A stretch of 64,000 bases of DNA, taken from assembly GCA_964461715.1 (NCBI GenBank), contig CAYWVR010000015.1, positions 16,030 to 80,029 on the forward strand, given 5' to 3'. Under the pieces are notes generated by a model that was given only the letters and a program-made list of their open reading frames with translations, ran no database searches and was not told the origin of the DNA. Origin of the DNA: CAYWVR01 sp964461715. Its GTDB lineage: Bacteria; Planctomycetota; Phycisphaerae; FEN-1346. The position numbers and the translations under genes are program-made. Shown here piece by piece: positions 23,682-32,839 of the stretch (position 1 is its first letter; each line of letters starts with the position of its first letter).

Positions 23682-25391
23682 ATGATTCGACTCTTCGAGG
23701 AGCATGTGACGCGGCCGGTGGTCGAGTTGGACGGGCTCTGGGATTTCGTCGCCGAACGCGACGCCGGCGATGCTCTCGATGCAGACGGTCTCCCGACCGC
23801 GTTCACGCATCGTCTGCCCGTGCCGGGTTGCTGGGAGAGCCACCCGGACTTCCGGTCCTACCGCGGCAAGGGATGGTATCGACGGCGAATCTACCAACCG
23901 GAGCGGGGGCCGATGCGGCTGGTGTTCAAGGGGGTCAGCCACACGGCCCGCGTCCTCCTGGACCGGCGGGAGGTGGGTGGCCACGATGGCGCGTACACGG
24001 CTTTCGAGGTGGCCCTGGCCCGCGTCGAGCCCGGCGAGCACGAGCTGCGGGTCGAGGTCGATAACTCCTTCGGCGAGCACTCCGCCCTTCACGTCGAGAA
24101 CGATTACTACACCTACGGCGGCATTACGCGGCCCTGCGCGCTCGAGCTGATCGGGCCGCAATACCTGCGGCACGTGCACGTGACGCCTTCGCGCGGCAAG
24201 GACGGGACGTGGACCGCCCGGGTCCGGGCCGAGGTCGTCAACCTTGCGGACGAGGACGCGGAAGCGGCGGTGGACGTGGTGGCGGCCGAGGCGCGGATCG
24301 ACCTGGGCCAGGCCACCGTGCCCGCCGGCGGGAGCGTCTGGTTCGAGGGGGAGGGGGCCTTCGCCAAGGTTGAGGCGTGGAGCCCCGAGCACCCGAGGCT
24401 CTACCACGTCCAGGCCCTCCTCCACGGGGCGGGCGGCGATGCGCCGGGCGACGATCTCATCGACCGCGTGGGCTTCCGCGAGATCGAGGTGGACGGCACG
24501 CGGCTGCTCCTGAACGGCGCCCCCGTGCGCCTGCGCGGCTTCAACCGGCACGAGGATCATCCGCACTTCGGATGCGCCATTCCCGTCGAGGCGATGATCT
24601 ACGATCTCCAGCGGTTCGAGGACCTCGGGGCCAACTGCGACCGGACGTGCCACTACCCGAACGACGAGCGGTGGCTGGACCTGTGCGACGAGCGGGGCCT
24701 GCTGGTCTGGGAGGAGAACCACGCCCGGGGCCTGACGGGCGAGCGGTTCCGCCATCCGAAGCTGCGCGAGCAGGCCCTCGCGTGCACGCGGGAAATGGTC
24801 GAGCAGCACTTCAACCACCCCTCCATCATCCTGTGGGGCATCCTGAACGAGTGCGAGAGCTTCTCCCAGCAGGGCCGCGAGGTCTACGCCGAGGAGCTGG
24901 CGCTCCTGAAGGACCTCGACCCGAGCCGGCCCACGACCTTCGCCTCCTGCCACCAGGGCAAGGATATCTGCCTCGACCTGCCGGACGTCGTCGGCTTCAA
25001 CATCTACACGGGCTGGTACCGCGACCCGGTCGAGGCGATCCCGGAGCGGCTCGAAGCCCTGATCGACTGGATCGAGGAGGCGGGCGGCAAGGGCAAGCCC
25101 ATCATCCTGAGCGAATTCGGGGCCGGAGCCCTTTACGGGTACCGCTCCGACACCGGGGCGAAGTGGACCGAGGAGACGCAGGCGGCGGTGCTGGAAGGGT
25201 GCCTCGCGTGCTACCTCGCGCATCCGCGCCTCGCGGGGGCCATCATCTGGCAGTTCTGCGATTGTCGCGTCACGGAGGGATGGTTCGGCCATCGGCCGCG
25301 GACGTTCAACAACAAGGGTGTGGTCGACGAGTATAGGCGTCCGAAGCTCGCGTACCCGGTCGTCAAGCGGCTGTTGGGCAAGCCATCCTGA
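23682..25391 (+). CDS. Beta-glucuronidase/beta-galactosidase, GH2 family
   Basis: 569 residues in the order sugar-binding jelly roll (about 1-160), immunoglobulin-like (about 165-275) and TIM barrel (275-569). The acid/base is Glu390 in SIILWGILNECES and the nucleophile Glu478 in IILSEFGAGA. The length and the NHPSIILWG region look more like beta-glucuronidases than large beta-galactosidases. There is no signal peptide. It is divergent from the iolB operon and would release glucuronic acid for uronate catabolism. Confidence 0.88.
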   Translation: MIRLFEEHVTRPVVELDGLWDFVAERDAGDALDADGLPTAFTHRLPVPGCWESHPDFRSYRGKGWYRRRIYQPERGPMRLVFKGVSHTARVLLDRREVGGHDGAYTAFEVALARVEPGEHELRVEVDNSFGEHSALHVENDYYTYGGITRPCALELIGPQYLRHVHVTPSRGKDGTWTARVRAEVVNLADEDAEAAVDVVAAEARIDLGQATVPAGGSVWFEGEGAFAKVEAWSPEHPRLYHVQALLHGAGGDAPGDDLIDRVGFREIEVDGTRLLLNGAPVRLRGFNRHEDHPHFGCAIPVEAMIYDLQRFEDLGANCDRTCHYPNDERWLDLCDERGLLVWEENHARGLTGERFRHPKLREQALACTREMVEQHFNHPSIILWGILNECESFSQQGREVYAEELALLKDLDPSRPTTFASCHQGKDICLDLPDVVGFNIYTGWYRDPVEAIPERLEALIDWIEEAGGKGKPIILSEFGAGALYGYRSDTGAKWTEETQAAVLEGCLACYLAHPRLAGAIIWQFCDCRVTEGWFGHRPRTFNNKGVVDEYRRPKLAYPVVKRLLGKPS

Positions 25392-25394
25392 CCA

Positions 25395-25420
25395 AGCCCG
25401 GGGTCTGAAGGCCCCGGACT
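25395..25420 (+). terminator. Hairpin after the GH2 gene
   Basis: Arms at 25395-25405 and 25410-25420 pair at 10 of 11 positions (with one G-U) around a TGAA loop, 4 bases after the stop. No T-tract follows. Confidence 0.4.
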
Positions 25421-25557
25421 TGAGAGGACGAGCTCATCCTCAGCCGCGTCCCCGCCGACTCGGGCGGCGTCGCGCGGGGCATCCGGCCCGGGCCGCGAGC
25501 TCGATTGTACCATGGAGCCGCGCGGCGAGGCATGAGTATCGCCTTGCGCATGAAGAA

Positions 25558-25588
25558 CGGGCCCGCCGAACGCATCTCGGCAGGCCCG
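25558..25588 (-). terminator. Terminator of the first PEP-CTERM gene
   Basis: A 12-base stem with one mismatch (25558-25569 / 25577-25588) and a 7-base loop, followed on the minus strand by TTCTTCAT. It lies about 30 bases beyond the stop at 25617. Confidence 0.55.
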
Positions 25589-25616
25589 CGGCGTTTGATC
25601 GGTGTATCGACCGCCC

Positions 25617-26447
25617 TCAGCGTTTGCGGCGAAGCAGCACGCCCAGGCCGCCCACGGCCGCCAGGACCAGCGTCGCCGGTTCGGGGAGCACGTCGGCGAA
25701 GCTCGATCCGACCTTGACGAAGTTGAAGAAGCCCCAGTTGCCGTCCAGGCCGCTGCCCGTGATCTCGATCCCTTGGAAGTCGTAGGCTGCGTCGAAGATG
25801 AAGTTGCCGTTCGTGTCGATCAGCGTCGCGCTGCTCTCGTCGATGGGGTTGATCCAGAGCCGGACGTGCTCCTGGTCGATGTTGGCGGCGTTGTACTCGA
25901 CGCAGAGGACGATCAGGTACTTCTCGTCCACCACGTAGTCGCCGGCGTCCACGATGAGGCCCCCCGGCCCTGAGACGCCGAACTTGCCCGACATCATCCC
26001 GAACTGCAGATCGTTGCTCCCGTTCCAATCGAGTGTCACCGTGAGGCTACCGTATTCCGCGCTGCCGGGCTCCTGGTCGGGACCCTCGTCGTCGCCGAGG
26101 ACGGTGTCCTCCTTGACGAAGGCGTGCAGGCCGGCATAGAAGGTCGTCCCGTTGGTCACGAGGAACTCTTCGAAGGGGTTGCCGGGACTATGATCGGTGG
26201 CGGCCCAGGCGCTTCGGGCTCCAGCGTATGCATTGTCGCGGTCGTACTTGACGAACCCGCCCGGCACCACGTTCAGATGGGTACTGTCGCCGTCCCAGTT
26301 CCCCGTCATCCCGACGCCCGTGGCCGCTTGACCGTCAAGCGCACTGTAGGCGGTCATCCCGAGGAACCGTTCGTCGACGATGGGAGCCGCTTGAGCGGCA
26401 GCCGCGGCGAACAGACAGACCAACACCATTAGCGCAACACGCTTCAT
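25617..26447 (-). CDS. PEP-CTERM surface protein
   Basis: 276 residues. A signal peptide (MKRVALMVLVCLFAAAAAQA) leads a beta-rich domain of about 225 residues resembling lectin-like folds. The C-terminus has the sorting signal: LPEPATL, a hydrophobic stretch (VLAAVGGLGVLL) and RRKR. Exosortase-type enzymes recognise such tails; none is in the window. The start at 26447 is supported by GGGGAGGG before it; the longer in-frame ORF upstream crosses the promoter. A surface or polysaccharide-contact role is likely. Confidence 0.88.
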   Translation of the reverse strand: MKRVALMVLVCLFAAAAAQAAPIVDERFLGMTAYSALDGQAATGVGMTGNWDGDSTHLNVVPGGFVKYDRDNAYAGARSAWAATDHSPGNPFEEFLVTNGTTFYAGLHAFVKEDTVLGDDEGPDQEPGSAEYGSLTVTLDWNGSNDLQFGMMSGKFGVSGPGGLIVDAGDYVVDEKYLIVLCVEYNAANIDQEHVRLWINPIDESSATLIDTNGNFIFDAAYDFQGIEITGSGLDGNWGFFNFVKVGSSFADVLPEPATLVLAAVGGLGVLLRRKR

Positions 26448-26516
26448 CCGATACGCCCTCCCCTGAATCGAATCCCCCGCGCCACCCCCATGGCGCGCGG
26501 AACCGAGTGCACGTAT

Positions 26517-26544
26517 AGTATAACACGGGTTTCGCAGAATGCAA
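26517..26544 (-). promoter_or_regulatory. Sigma-70-like promoter for the first PEP-CTERM gene
   Basis: On the minus strand TTGCAT (26544-26539), a 16-base spacer and TATACT (26522-26517), about 70 bases before the ATG. Confidence 0.6.
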
Positions 26545-26627
26545 ACCGCCTCCCGGGCAAAAACCGCGATTTCTGTACTGAGAACGGCGGGCACCGGGCT
26601 TTCGGATCGTTGTAAGTCCTTTTCAAA

Positions 26628-28220
26628 TCACGTGTTATCGACGAACGGGGCCAAGTGCCGCCCCACGTGTCGCGCCAAGCCCTCTTCGTACGTCTCCTCG
26701 TGCCTCTTGAGGGCCTCCAGCAGCCGTCTCCGGAACGTGCGTCCCCCGTCGGCCGTCAACACCGACCCGAACGTCACGTGCAGCACCTGCCGCGCGTGGA
26801 ACTCGTCCAGAAGGCCCGGCAGGGCTGCGTCCTCCAGCCCCGAGCCGTCCGGCACCATGGCCAACTCGGCCGAGACGTGGTAGGTGGCCCGGTCCTGATC
26901 GTACCGCGACCGGGCGAACGTCAGGATCTCCCGGAACAGCGTCGGCTCCTTCTCCGCCAGGACCCGCAGGGCCTCCAGGTAGCTGGTGCCGGCGGTCTTG
27001 ACGTGGACACGGTGGCCCCCGTGGCGGGCGGCCATTTCATAGACGCTGAACTTGTCGGACCCGGAATGGAGGCTGATCTTGTAGTTCCCATAGCGGCGCG
27101 CAATGGCCAGGTGCTGGGTGAAGGTCTTCTCCAACTTCTCCAGACTTCCCAGATAATCGACGCCCTTCTCGAAACGCCCGACGAATCGCGGTGCCAGGCT
27201 GACCCAGCGGACGCCCAGCCGCTGGAGCTCCACGGCCACGAAAAGGTGCTCCTCGGGGGTCGTCGGCGAATCCGTCTCGTCGACCGAAACCTCCAGCTCG
27301 AAGTCCCCCTCGCCGCGCACCTCGACGAGATGCCGATAAAGGGCCGCCGTGTGGGCGACGGCCCGCCCGTACTTGGCCGCCGCCCGGTGGAGCGTCACCG
27401 GGTCGAACGCAAGGGTGACGTCGTTTAAGTCGAACGTCTGCCCGACGAAGCGGTGCGTCAGCTCGACGGGCTTCGTCTCGAGGGCGTCCCAGGGCAGCTC
27501 GGCGAAGCGGGTGGCCAGGGCCTCCGGGCCCAGGTTCTCCGCCTCGTCGTCGACATGGTCGCCGGGGTCGATGGTGTAGAAGGTGAAGCCGACGGCGGAG
27601 CAGCGGTCGATGTCGGCGGGAGACTTGAGGTGATCGGCGTCGGCCCCGAAGCCCTCGGCGAAGCCCGTCTGGAATACGCCCCACGTCGCGTCGTCCATCA
27701 CGTCCTGCGGCGAGCGGTCCGTGCGGGTCATCTCGCGGATCGACTGCTGGGCGAGCATGGGCACGTAGCCCGTCCCGCGGACGGCCCGGACGTGGCCGGG
27801 CGTGGCGAGGCCCAGGCGGTCGCCGAGGCCGATCGAAGGCCGCTCGCCGATCCGTTGCGGCCCGGTCCAGGGCAGGGCGTCGCGAAGCGCCGCCGCGTTG
27901 ATCATGTCGCGGGGCCCGTCCAGGAGGCCGCACGCCTGGCCCGGGAGGGTGGCCTCGCGCCTATCGCCGTTGAAGGCCCCCACGGTCTCGGGCGCCGCGC
28001 CCGGCCCGCCTGGCCACACGAGGACGAGCCGCTTCTGGAGACCCTGGCGAGCCAGGGCCGCCACGGAATCGGCCTCCGACGGGCCGAGACGGGCGACGGA
28101 GTCGGCATAGACGTACGCGTCGAGCACGGTGCCGAGGGCCTCGGCCAGCCGCGCGGCCGCCTTCTCGTCGGTGGGTCGCCCGTTCGCGGCAAAGATCAGG
28201 TCGTTCCAGGATGGGGCCAT
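26628..28220 (-). CDS. uxaE: Tagaturonate epimerase UxaE
   Basis: 530 residues, close to full length for the family. Conserved blocks as in the Thermotoga enzyme are LGLATPGHVRA, FAQQS-like LAQQSIREMTRT, DATWGVFQTGFAEGFGADADH, FTFYTIDPGDHV, FEVSVDET, ISLHSGSDKFSVY, HVKTAGTSYLEA and QVLHVTFGSVL. It interconverts D-tagaturonate and D-fructuronate, linking galacturonate to the glucuronate branch. This fits the nearby GH2, GH88/105 and iolB genes. A TAGAAT lies 34 bases upstream but no clear -35. Confidence 0.92.
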   Translation of the reverse strand: MAPSWNDLIFAANGRPTDEKAAARLAEALGTVLDAYVYADSVARLGPSEADSVAALARQGLQKRLVLVWPGGPGAAPETVGAFNGDRREATLPGQACGLLDGPRDMINAAALRDALPWTGPQRIGERPSIGLGDRLGLATPGHVRAVRGTGYVPMLAQQSIREMTRTDRSPQDVMDDATWGVFQTGFAEGFGADADHLKSPADIDRCSAVGFTFYTIDPGDHVDDEAENLGPEALATRFAELPWDALETKPVELTHRFVGQTFDLNDVTLAFDPVTLHRAAAKYGRAVAHTAALYRHLVEVRGEGDFELEVSVDETDSPTTPEEHLFVAVELQRLGVRWVSLAPRFVGRFEKGVDYLGSLEKLEKTFTQHLAIARRYGNYKISLHSGSDKFSVYEMAARHGGHRVHVKTAGTSYLEALRVLAEKEPTLFREILTFARSRYDQDRATYHVSAELAMVPDGSGLEDAALPGLLDEFHARQVLHVTFGSVLTADGGRTFRRRLLEALKRHEETYEEGLARHVGRHLAPFVDNT

Positions 28221-28291
28221 CTCTCGTCTCCTCTCTCGAAGCTCATTTCATCGATTCTATCGCGCCGCCGGGGGCCAGGGCCAGTGCGGGT

Positions 28292-29230
28292 TTACGGCAG
28301 CTCGCTCCCCCGGGCCGCGATGAAGATCGTGTACCACTGCTCGCGCGTCATCTCCAAGGCGTCGGCCTCCGTGGCCGCGCGGATGTGGTCCGGGTTCGTT
28401 GACCCGACGATGGGCACGATGCCCGACGGGTGCCGCATCAGCCACGCCAGCGTCACCGCCGCCCGGGTTGAATTGAGGGTCGCGGCCGTCTCGTCGAGGG
28501 TCTTGACGAGCCCCTCCAGCTTCTCCCGGCGCGGGTGGTCCTTGCGGACGGTCCCGCCGCCCGCGAAGAGGCCCTTTCCGAGCGGGCTCCAGGCGAGGGG
28601 CGTCAGGCCCTCCCGCAGGCACTGGTCGAGCGTCCCGTCGACGAACGGATCGAGCCGCCCGGGATGAATCTCGATCTGGTTGACCAGGAGAGGGGCGTCG
28701 AGGCCGCTCTGGAGCAGGGCCACTTGGGACGGCGTGAAGTTCGAGACGCCGAACCATCGGACCTTGCCCGCCCGGTGCAGCCCGTCGAAGGCCTCGGCCA
28801 CCTCCGCCGGGTCCATCAGGACGTCCGGTCGGTGGAGCTGATAGAGGTCGATCGTCTCGACGCCGAGCCGCCGCAGGCTGCCCTCGCAGGAGGTGCGGAT
28901 ATAGTCGGCCGAGAAGTCGAACCGTTTCGGCTCGCCCGGTCCGGCGGGGAACCGGATGCCGCACTTCGTGGCCAGGACGATCGCCTTGCGCATCTCGGGG
29001 ACCTCGGCGAGGACGGTGCCGAAGAGGGTCTCGCACTCGCCGTGGCAGTAGATGTCGGCGTGGTCGAAGAGGCGATAGCCGGCCTCCCACGCCGCCAGGA
29101 CGGCCTCGCGGCCGGTCCGTCGATGCGCGTCCGTCACGGCGTCCGGCTTCCACCCGCCCGCGATCCGCATGCAGCCGTAGGCGAGGCGCGTCGTGGTCAA
29201 GTCGCTTCTTCCCAAAGCTTGCGTCTTCAA
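28292..29230 (-). CDS. Aldo/keto reductase
   Basis: 312 residues. The NADPH-type TIM barrel shows the catalytic set: Asp and Tyr in FDHADIY, Lys in LATKCG and His in YQLHRPD. The IVPIVGSTNPDHI segment contacts the cofactor. The start is a TTG at 29230 directly behind AAAGGTGAG; the protein begins like its relatives (xLGRSDLTTTRLAYGCMR), so the rare start is accepted. It lies 71 bases downstream of uxaE on the same strand's upstream side, and has its own promoter at 29305-29332. The sugar or aldehyde substrate is unknown. Confidence 0.87.
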   Translation of the reverse strand: MKTQALGRSDLTTTRLAYGCMRIAGGWKPDAVTDAHRRTGREAVLAAWEAGYRLFDHADIYCHGECETLFGTVLAEVPEMRKAIVLATKCGIRFPAGPGEPKRFDFSADYIRTSCEGSLRRLGVETIDLYQLHRPDVLMDPAEVAEAFDGLHRAGKVRWFGVSNFTPSQVALLQSGLDAPLLVNQIEIHPGRLDPFVDGTLDQCLREGLTPLAWSPLGKGLFAGGGTVRKDHPRREKLEGLVKTLDETAATLNSTRAAVTLAWLMRHPSGIVPIVGSTNPDHIRAATEADALEMTREQWYTIFIAARGSELP

Positions 29231-29304
29231 ATCTCACCTTTCACTATTGCACGCTGTGATCCCGGCATCGGAAAATCCCGGGCTTGAGGTCGGCAAGCTT
29301 AACG

Positions 29305-29332
29305 AGCATATTGCTTCGCCCGCTCAAGGCAA
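29305..29332 (-). promoter_or_regulatory. Sigma-70-like promoter for the aldo/keto reductase
   Basis: On the minus strand TTGCCT (29332-29327), a 16-base spacer and TATGCT (29310-29305). These are the same boxes and spacing as at 38746-38773. Confidence 0.6.
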
Positions 29333-29346
29333 GTAACTTTGCGTCC

Positions 29347-30303
29347 ATGGGCGATCTTCTGATCCGGCGGTACCGCGATTCCGACCGGGCGGCGGTCTGG
29401 GACCTACACAACCGGGCCCTCCATGCCGCCGACGCCCACGGCGGCCACGGGCCTTGGGACGCGGACCTCCACGACGTGTCCGGCGTCTACGTCGAGACGG
29501 GCGGCGAGTTCCTCGTCGGCGAGGCCGACGGCCGCCTCGTTGCCATGGGGGCCCTCGACCGCACCGACGAGTACGCCGCCGAGATCCGCCGCATGCGCGT
29601 CGACCCCGCCGCCTGGCGCCGCGGGTACGGGCGGGCGATGCTGGAGGCCCTCCAGGCCCAGGCCCGCGACCTCGGCGTCCGGACGCTCTACCTCCAGACG
29701 ACCGCGAGGCAGGAGCCCGCGCAAGCCCTCTACCGTGGGGCGGGGTACGACGAGACCCGCCGCTTCGACTGGCGCCGGTTCCGCGTCATCGAGATGGCCA
29801 AGGCCCTCGCCGAGCCGTGGGTCGTGGTCCGAAACGCCCGGCCGGAGGATGCGGCAGACCTCGCCCGCGTCAAGCCGACCGAGGCTCTCCATCGCGACCG
29901 CATTGCCGATGCCGAGAAGGGACGAACCCATTACCTCGTCGCCGACCGGCGGGGCGAGGCCGTCGGATGCGTCTTCTTCGTCCTGGAGACGCCCGACTGG
30001 GCGTACCGGGTCCGCTATGTCCCCATGCTCTTCGACATCATCGTCCGCGAGGACCTGCGGGGGCGCGGCATCGGGACGGCCCTCGTGCGGCGGGTCGAGG
30101 GCCGCTGCCGCGAGGCCGACCAGGCGACGCTGACCCTCCAGGTCGAGCCGGAATCGAACCCTCGGGCCCTCGCCCTCTACCGCCGCCTCGGCTATACCCC
30201 CCTCCAGCGCTGCCCCTACAAGGACACGTGGCACTTTCGCGACTCCGGCGGCACGGTCCACGAGGGCACGGAGTGGATTGTGGATGTCCAGAAGCGGCTG
30301 TGA
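29347..30303 (+). CDS. Tandem GNAT acetyltransferase
   Basis: 318 residues holding two GNAT folds: the first about 3-155 with acetyl-CoA loop WRRGYGRAM, the second about 160-280 with the better preserved loop LRGRGIGTALV. A charged tail follows. Tandem GNATs often have one working and one structural half. The ATG at 29347 is preferred because the alternative TTG at 29284 has no ribosome site. The substrate is unknown. Its stop lies 4 bases from the converging sulfatase stop. Confidence 0.85.
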   Translation: MGDLLIRRYRDSDRAAVWDLHNRALHAADAHGGHGPWDADLHDVSGVYVETGGEFLVGEADGRLVAMGALDRTDEYAAEIRRMRVDPAAWRRGYGRAMLEALQAQARDLGVRTLYLQTTARQEPAQALYRGAGYDETRRFDWRRFRVIEMAKALAEPWVVVRNARPEDAADLARVKPTEALHRDRIADAEKGRTHYLVADRRGEAVGCVFFVLETPDWAYRVRYVPMLFDIIVREDLRGRGIGTALVRRVEGRCREADQATLTLQVEPESNPRALALYRRLGYTPLQRCPYKDTWHFRDSGGTVHEGTEWIVDVQKRL

Positions 30304-30307
30304 GGCG

Positions 30308-31774
30308 TTACGCCTCCGGCAGGGCCACCGCGTCGCCCGTGCGGGCCTGCCAGGTTTTGAGGCGCGCGACCATGTCGGCGACGCGGCCGCGGTGCTCGCC
30401 TCGGGCGACCCGGTCTTCGGTCTCGAGCGCGTCGCGCGAAATGTCGTAGAGCTCGTGGTCGCCGCGCGGGCTCCAGTTGAGCTTCCAGCCATCGGGGGCG
30501 ATGAGCGTCCGGACCGGGTCGCGGACGGCCTCCTCGGCCTCCTCCATCGAGCAGACCTCGGCGAGGTAGTCGGGCAGGTTCGGCTCTCCGAGGGCGTCTC
30601 CGGTGATGCCGGAGTTCGGCCCGTTCCATTCGACGACGACGTCCCGCCCCGGCTCCTCGGCCCCCTCCAGGACCGGCCGCAGGCTCGCGCCTTCGAGCCC
30701 CTCCGTCTCGCTCTCGCCCAGCAGATCCAGCAGCGTGGGCACGAGGTCGATCTGGCTGACCGGCGCGGCCACGCGGCGGCGGTCGCGCTTCCCCGGAAGG
30801 CGGATCATGAGCGGCACCCGCACCGCTTCCTCGAACTGGACGCACTTGGCGAGCAGCCGGTGACTGCCCATCATGTCCCCGTGGTCCGAGGTATAGACGA
30901 CGACGGTCCGCTCGTCCTGGCCGGTGGCGGCCAGGGCGGCCAGGATCGTTCCGACGTGGGTGTCGACGAGGCTCACGAGGCCCCAGTAGTGTGCGATGAC
31001 CCGCCGCCAATCGCGTTCCGTGCGGAGCTCGAACGACCCGTGCCCCTTCTCGTGGTATGCCCGGTGGAAGAGGCGGGTCTTCAGGGGCTGGTCCTCGGTC
31101 GGCGGGCGGTCGAAGTTCCCGGGCAGGTCCACCACCGACGGGTCGTACTGGTCGTCGCGGGGGCCGTAGAAGGGCATGTGGGGCTCGAGGAAGTTGACGT
31201 AGAGGACCCACGGCCCGTGGCGATGGTCGCGGAGGAACCGCGACGCCTCCTCCGCGAGGTACGCCGGCTTGGAGTACGGCTCGGGTAGCCGGGCCGCCTC
31301 GTCCCGCGTGAAGGCCGTCCCGCCCGCCGGGGCGAAGCCGTGGCCGACGAGCCAGTGGTGATAGCTCGAGCGGGCCTCGCGGTCGTGCCGCTTGCGGTAG
31401 TAGCCGCGATAGCCGTCCTCGATGCTCCGCCAGTGGCGGAAGCCGTGCTGGGCGAAAATCTCGTCCCCGAGGTGCCACTTGCCGAAGTACCCCGTCTCCC
31501 AGACCCCCTTCGGCAACCGCTCCGCCAGCGTCGGCACGGCCTCATCGAGCGGCACGTTGTTCTCCGTGCAGCCCGAGGTGTGCGGCCACAGGCCCGTCAG
31601 GATCGAGCTTCGCGACGGCGTGCACACCGGCTGCGTCACATACGCCCGGTCGAAGACGACGCTCTCGGCGGCCAAGCGGTCGAGGTGCGGCGTCTGGATG
31701 CGGCGGTTGCCGTAGGCGCGGCAGGTGTCGGCCCGTTGCTCGTCGGTGAAGAGGAAGAGGAGGTTCGGCCGCAT
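30308..31774 (-). CDS. Sulfatase (formylglycine-dependent), apparently cytoplasmic
   Basis: 488 residues. It begins directly with the fold (MRPNLLFLFTDEQRAD, metal ligands D11/E12), so no signal peptide is present. The formylglycine site CTPSRSSILTG has Cys51, and TSDHGDMMG is the second metal block. Being cytoplasmic, it would act on imported sulfated sugars, complementing the Tat-exported sulfatase at 7586. Family S1; the exact substrate is not readable. Confidence 0.9.
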   Translation of the reverse strand: MRPNLLFLFTDEQRADTCRAYGNRRIQTPHLDRLAAESVVFDRAYVTQPVCTPSRSSILTGLWPHTSGCTENNVPLDEAVPTLAERLPKGVWETGYFGKWHLGDEIFAQHGFRHWRSIEDGYRGYYRKRHDREARSSYHHWLVGHGFAPAGGTAFTRDEAARLPEPYSKPAYLAEEASRFLRDHRHGPWVLYVNFLEPHMPFYGPRDDQYDPSVVDLPGNFDRPPTEDQPLKTRLFHRAYHEKGHGSFELRTERDWRRVIAHYWGLVSLVDTHVGTILAALAATGQDERTVVVYTSDHGDMMGSHRLLAKCVQFEEAVRVPLMIRLPGKRDRRRVAAPVSQIDLVPTLLDLLGESETEGLEGASLRPVLEGAEEPGRDVVVEWNGPNSGITGDALGEPNLPDYLAEVCSMEEAEEAVRDPVRTLIAPDGWKLNWSPRGDHELYDISRDALETEDRVARGEHRGRVADMVARLKTWQARTGDAVALPEA

Positions 31775-31783
31775 CGCGAGTCC

Positions 31784-32728
31784 CTACGTGAGGAGGCCCG
31801 TGGGGGCGGATTCGCCGGTCCGCTGTCTTACCAGGGCGTCCAGGATCAGGTAGACCGGAACGGCGGCCAGGGGCAGCAGGGCCGTCAGGACGATCTCGGC
31901 GCTGCGCGTCCCGTACTCGGCCCCGCCCGCGGCCGCGACGACCACGTGCGCGAGGCCGGCCAGGACGACGGCCGCCACGGCCGCCCACCGCCCCCGCAGG
32001 ACGTAGGCCCCGCCGAGGGCCACCGCGGCCATGGGCAGGACGAAGGCCCCGGTCTCGGGATCGCCGAGGGCGTTTTCGCTGAGGGCGGCCATCCCCACGG
32101 CGGCCGCGGCGACCGTCCACGCCGGCGCCAGGCCCGCCAGTCCCTTCGCCCCCACCGCCAGCAGCGGCGGATGCGACGGCGGCCACACGAGGCCCGTCCA
32201 TCCGAGGCCGGCCGCTCCCACCAGCAGCAGCCCCATCGCCCCGCCCACCGCCGCGGGCCAGGGCCATCCGCCGACCGTTCCCACGACCGGAACCGGCCGG
32301 GCATGGTGTGTGACGGCGATCATGGCTCCGGCCGCGAGGATGGTCCAGAGGGCGCTCGAAACCCGCCCGAACCACGTCACCAGGGCCGCTCCCAGGCCGA
32401 TCCCCGCCGCGATGGCGAGGACCGTCCCGGCCCGCGCCAAGGGCTCGCTCTCGAAGACGAACCGATTCGCAAAGAGCGCGGCCGCCATCGTGAAGAGAAA
32501 GGGCAGCGAGAGATCGATCCGCCGGCACACGACCACCAGCGCGGCCGCCGCCGAGACGGGCAGCAGGCCGATCCGAAGCGTCTCCGCGTCGAACGCCGGA
32601 TACCTCTCGGCCAGGATCGCAACGAGGATCGCGAGGCCGGCGAGCGCCCCCAGGATGACGAGGACGCGGACGAGGTGTCCGCTCGCGGGTCGCGGGGCGT
32701 CCGGCGCGCCGGTCGGATGGGGAACCAT
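31784..32728 (-). CDS. Polytopic membrane protein of unknown function
   Basis: 314 residues with about eight to nine hydrophobic segments, such as VLVILGALAGLAILVAIL and AEIVLTALLPLAAVPVYLI. No transporter signature is seen. The ATG at 32728 is picked because the longer in-frame ORF continues into the neighbouring gene region. It precedes the sulfatase by 9 bases, so the two are probably co-transcribed. I do not recognise the family. Confidence 0.7.
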   Translation of the reverse strand: MVPHPTGAPDAPRPASGHLVRVLVILGALAGLAILVAILAERYPAFDAETLRIGLLPVSAAAALVVVCRRIDLSLPFLFTMAAALFANRFVFESEPLARAGTVLAIAAGIGLGAALVTWFGRVSSALWTILAAGAMIAVTHHARPVPVVGTVGGWPWPAAVGGAMGLLLVGAAGLGWTGLVWPPSHPPLLAVGAKGLAGLAPAWTVAAAAVGMAALSENALGDPETGAFVLPMAAVALGGAYVLRGRWAAVAAVVLAGLAHVVVAAAGGAEYGTRSAEIVLTALLPLAAVPVYLILDALVRQRTGESAPTGLLT

Positions 32729-32775
32729 GGCCCGTACGATAGCGCGCCGCTCTCGCCGTCGCAAGCCCTTCGCGC

Positions 32776-32802
32776 TTGCCTTCGGCCGAGCGTACGTATA
32801 AT
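32776..32802 (+). promoter_or_regulatory. Sigma-70-like promoter for the C39-like/HEXXH lipoprotein gene
   Basis: TTGCCT (32776-32781), a short 15-base spacer and a perfect TATAAT (32797-32802), 38 bases before the GTG at 32840. Confidence 0.55.
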
Positions 32803-32839
32803 AAGGCGCCCCGCCTGAAACAGGCAAAGGACCTGCACC

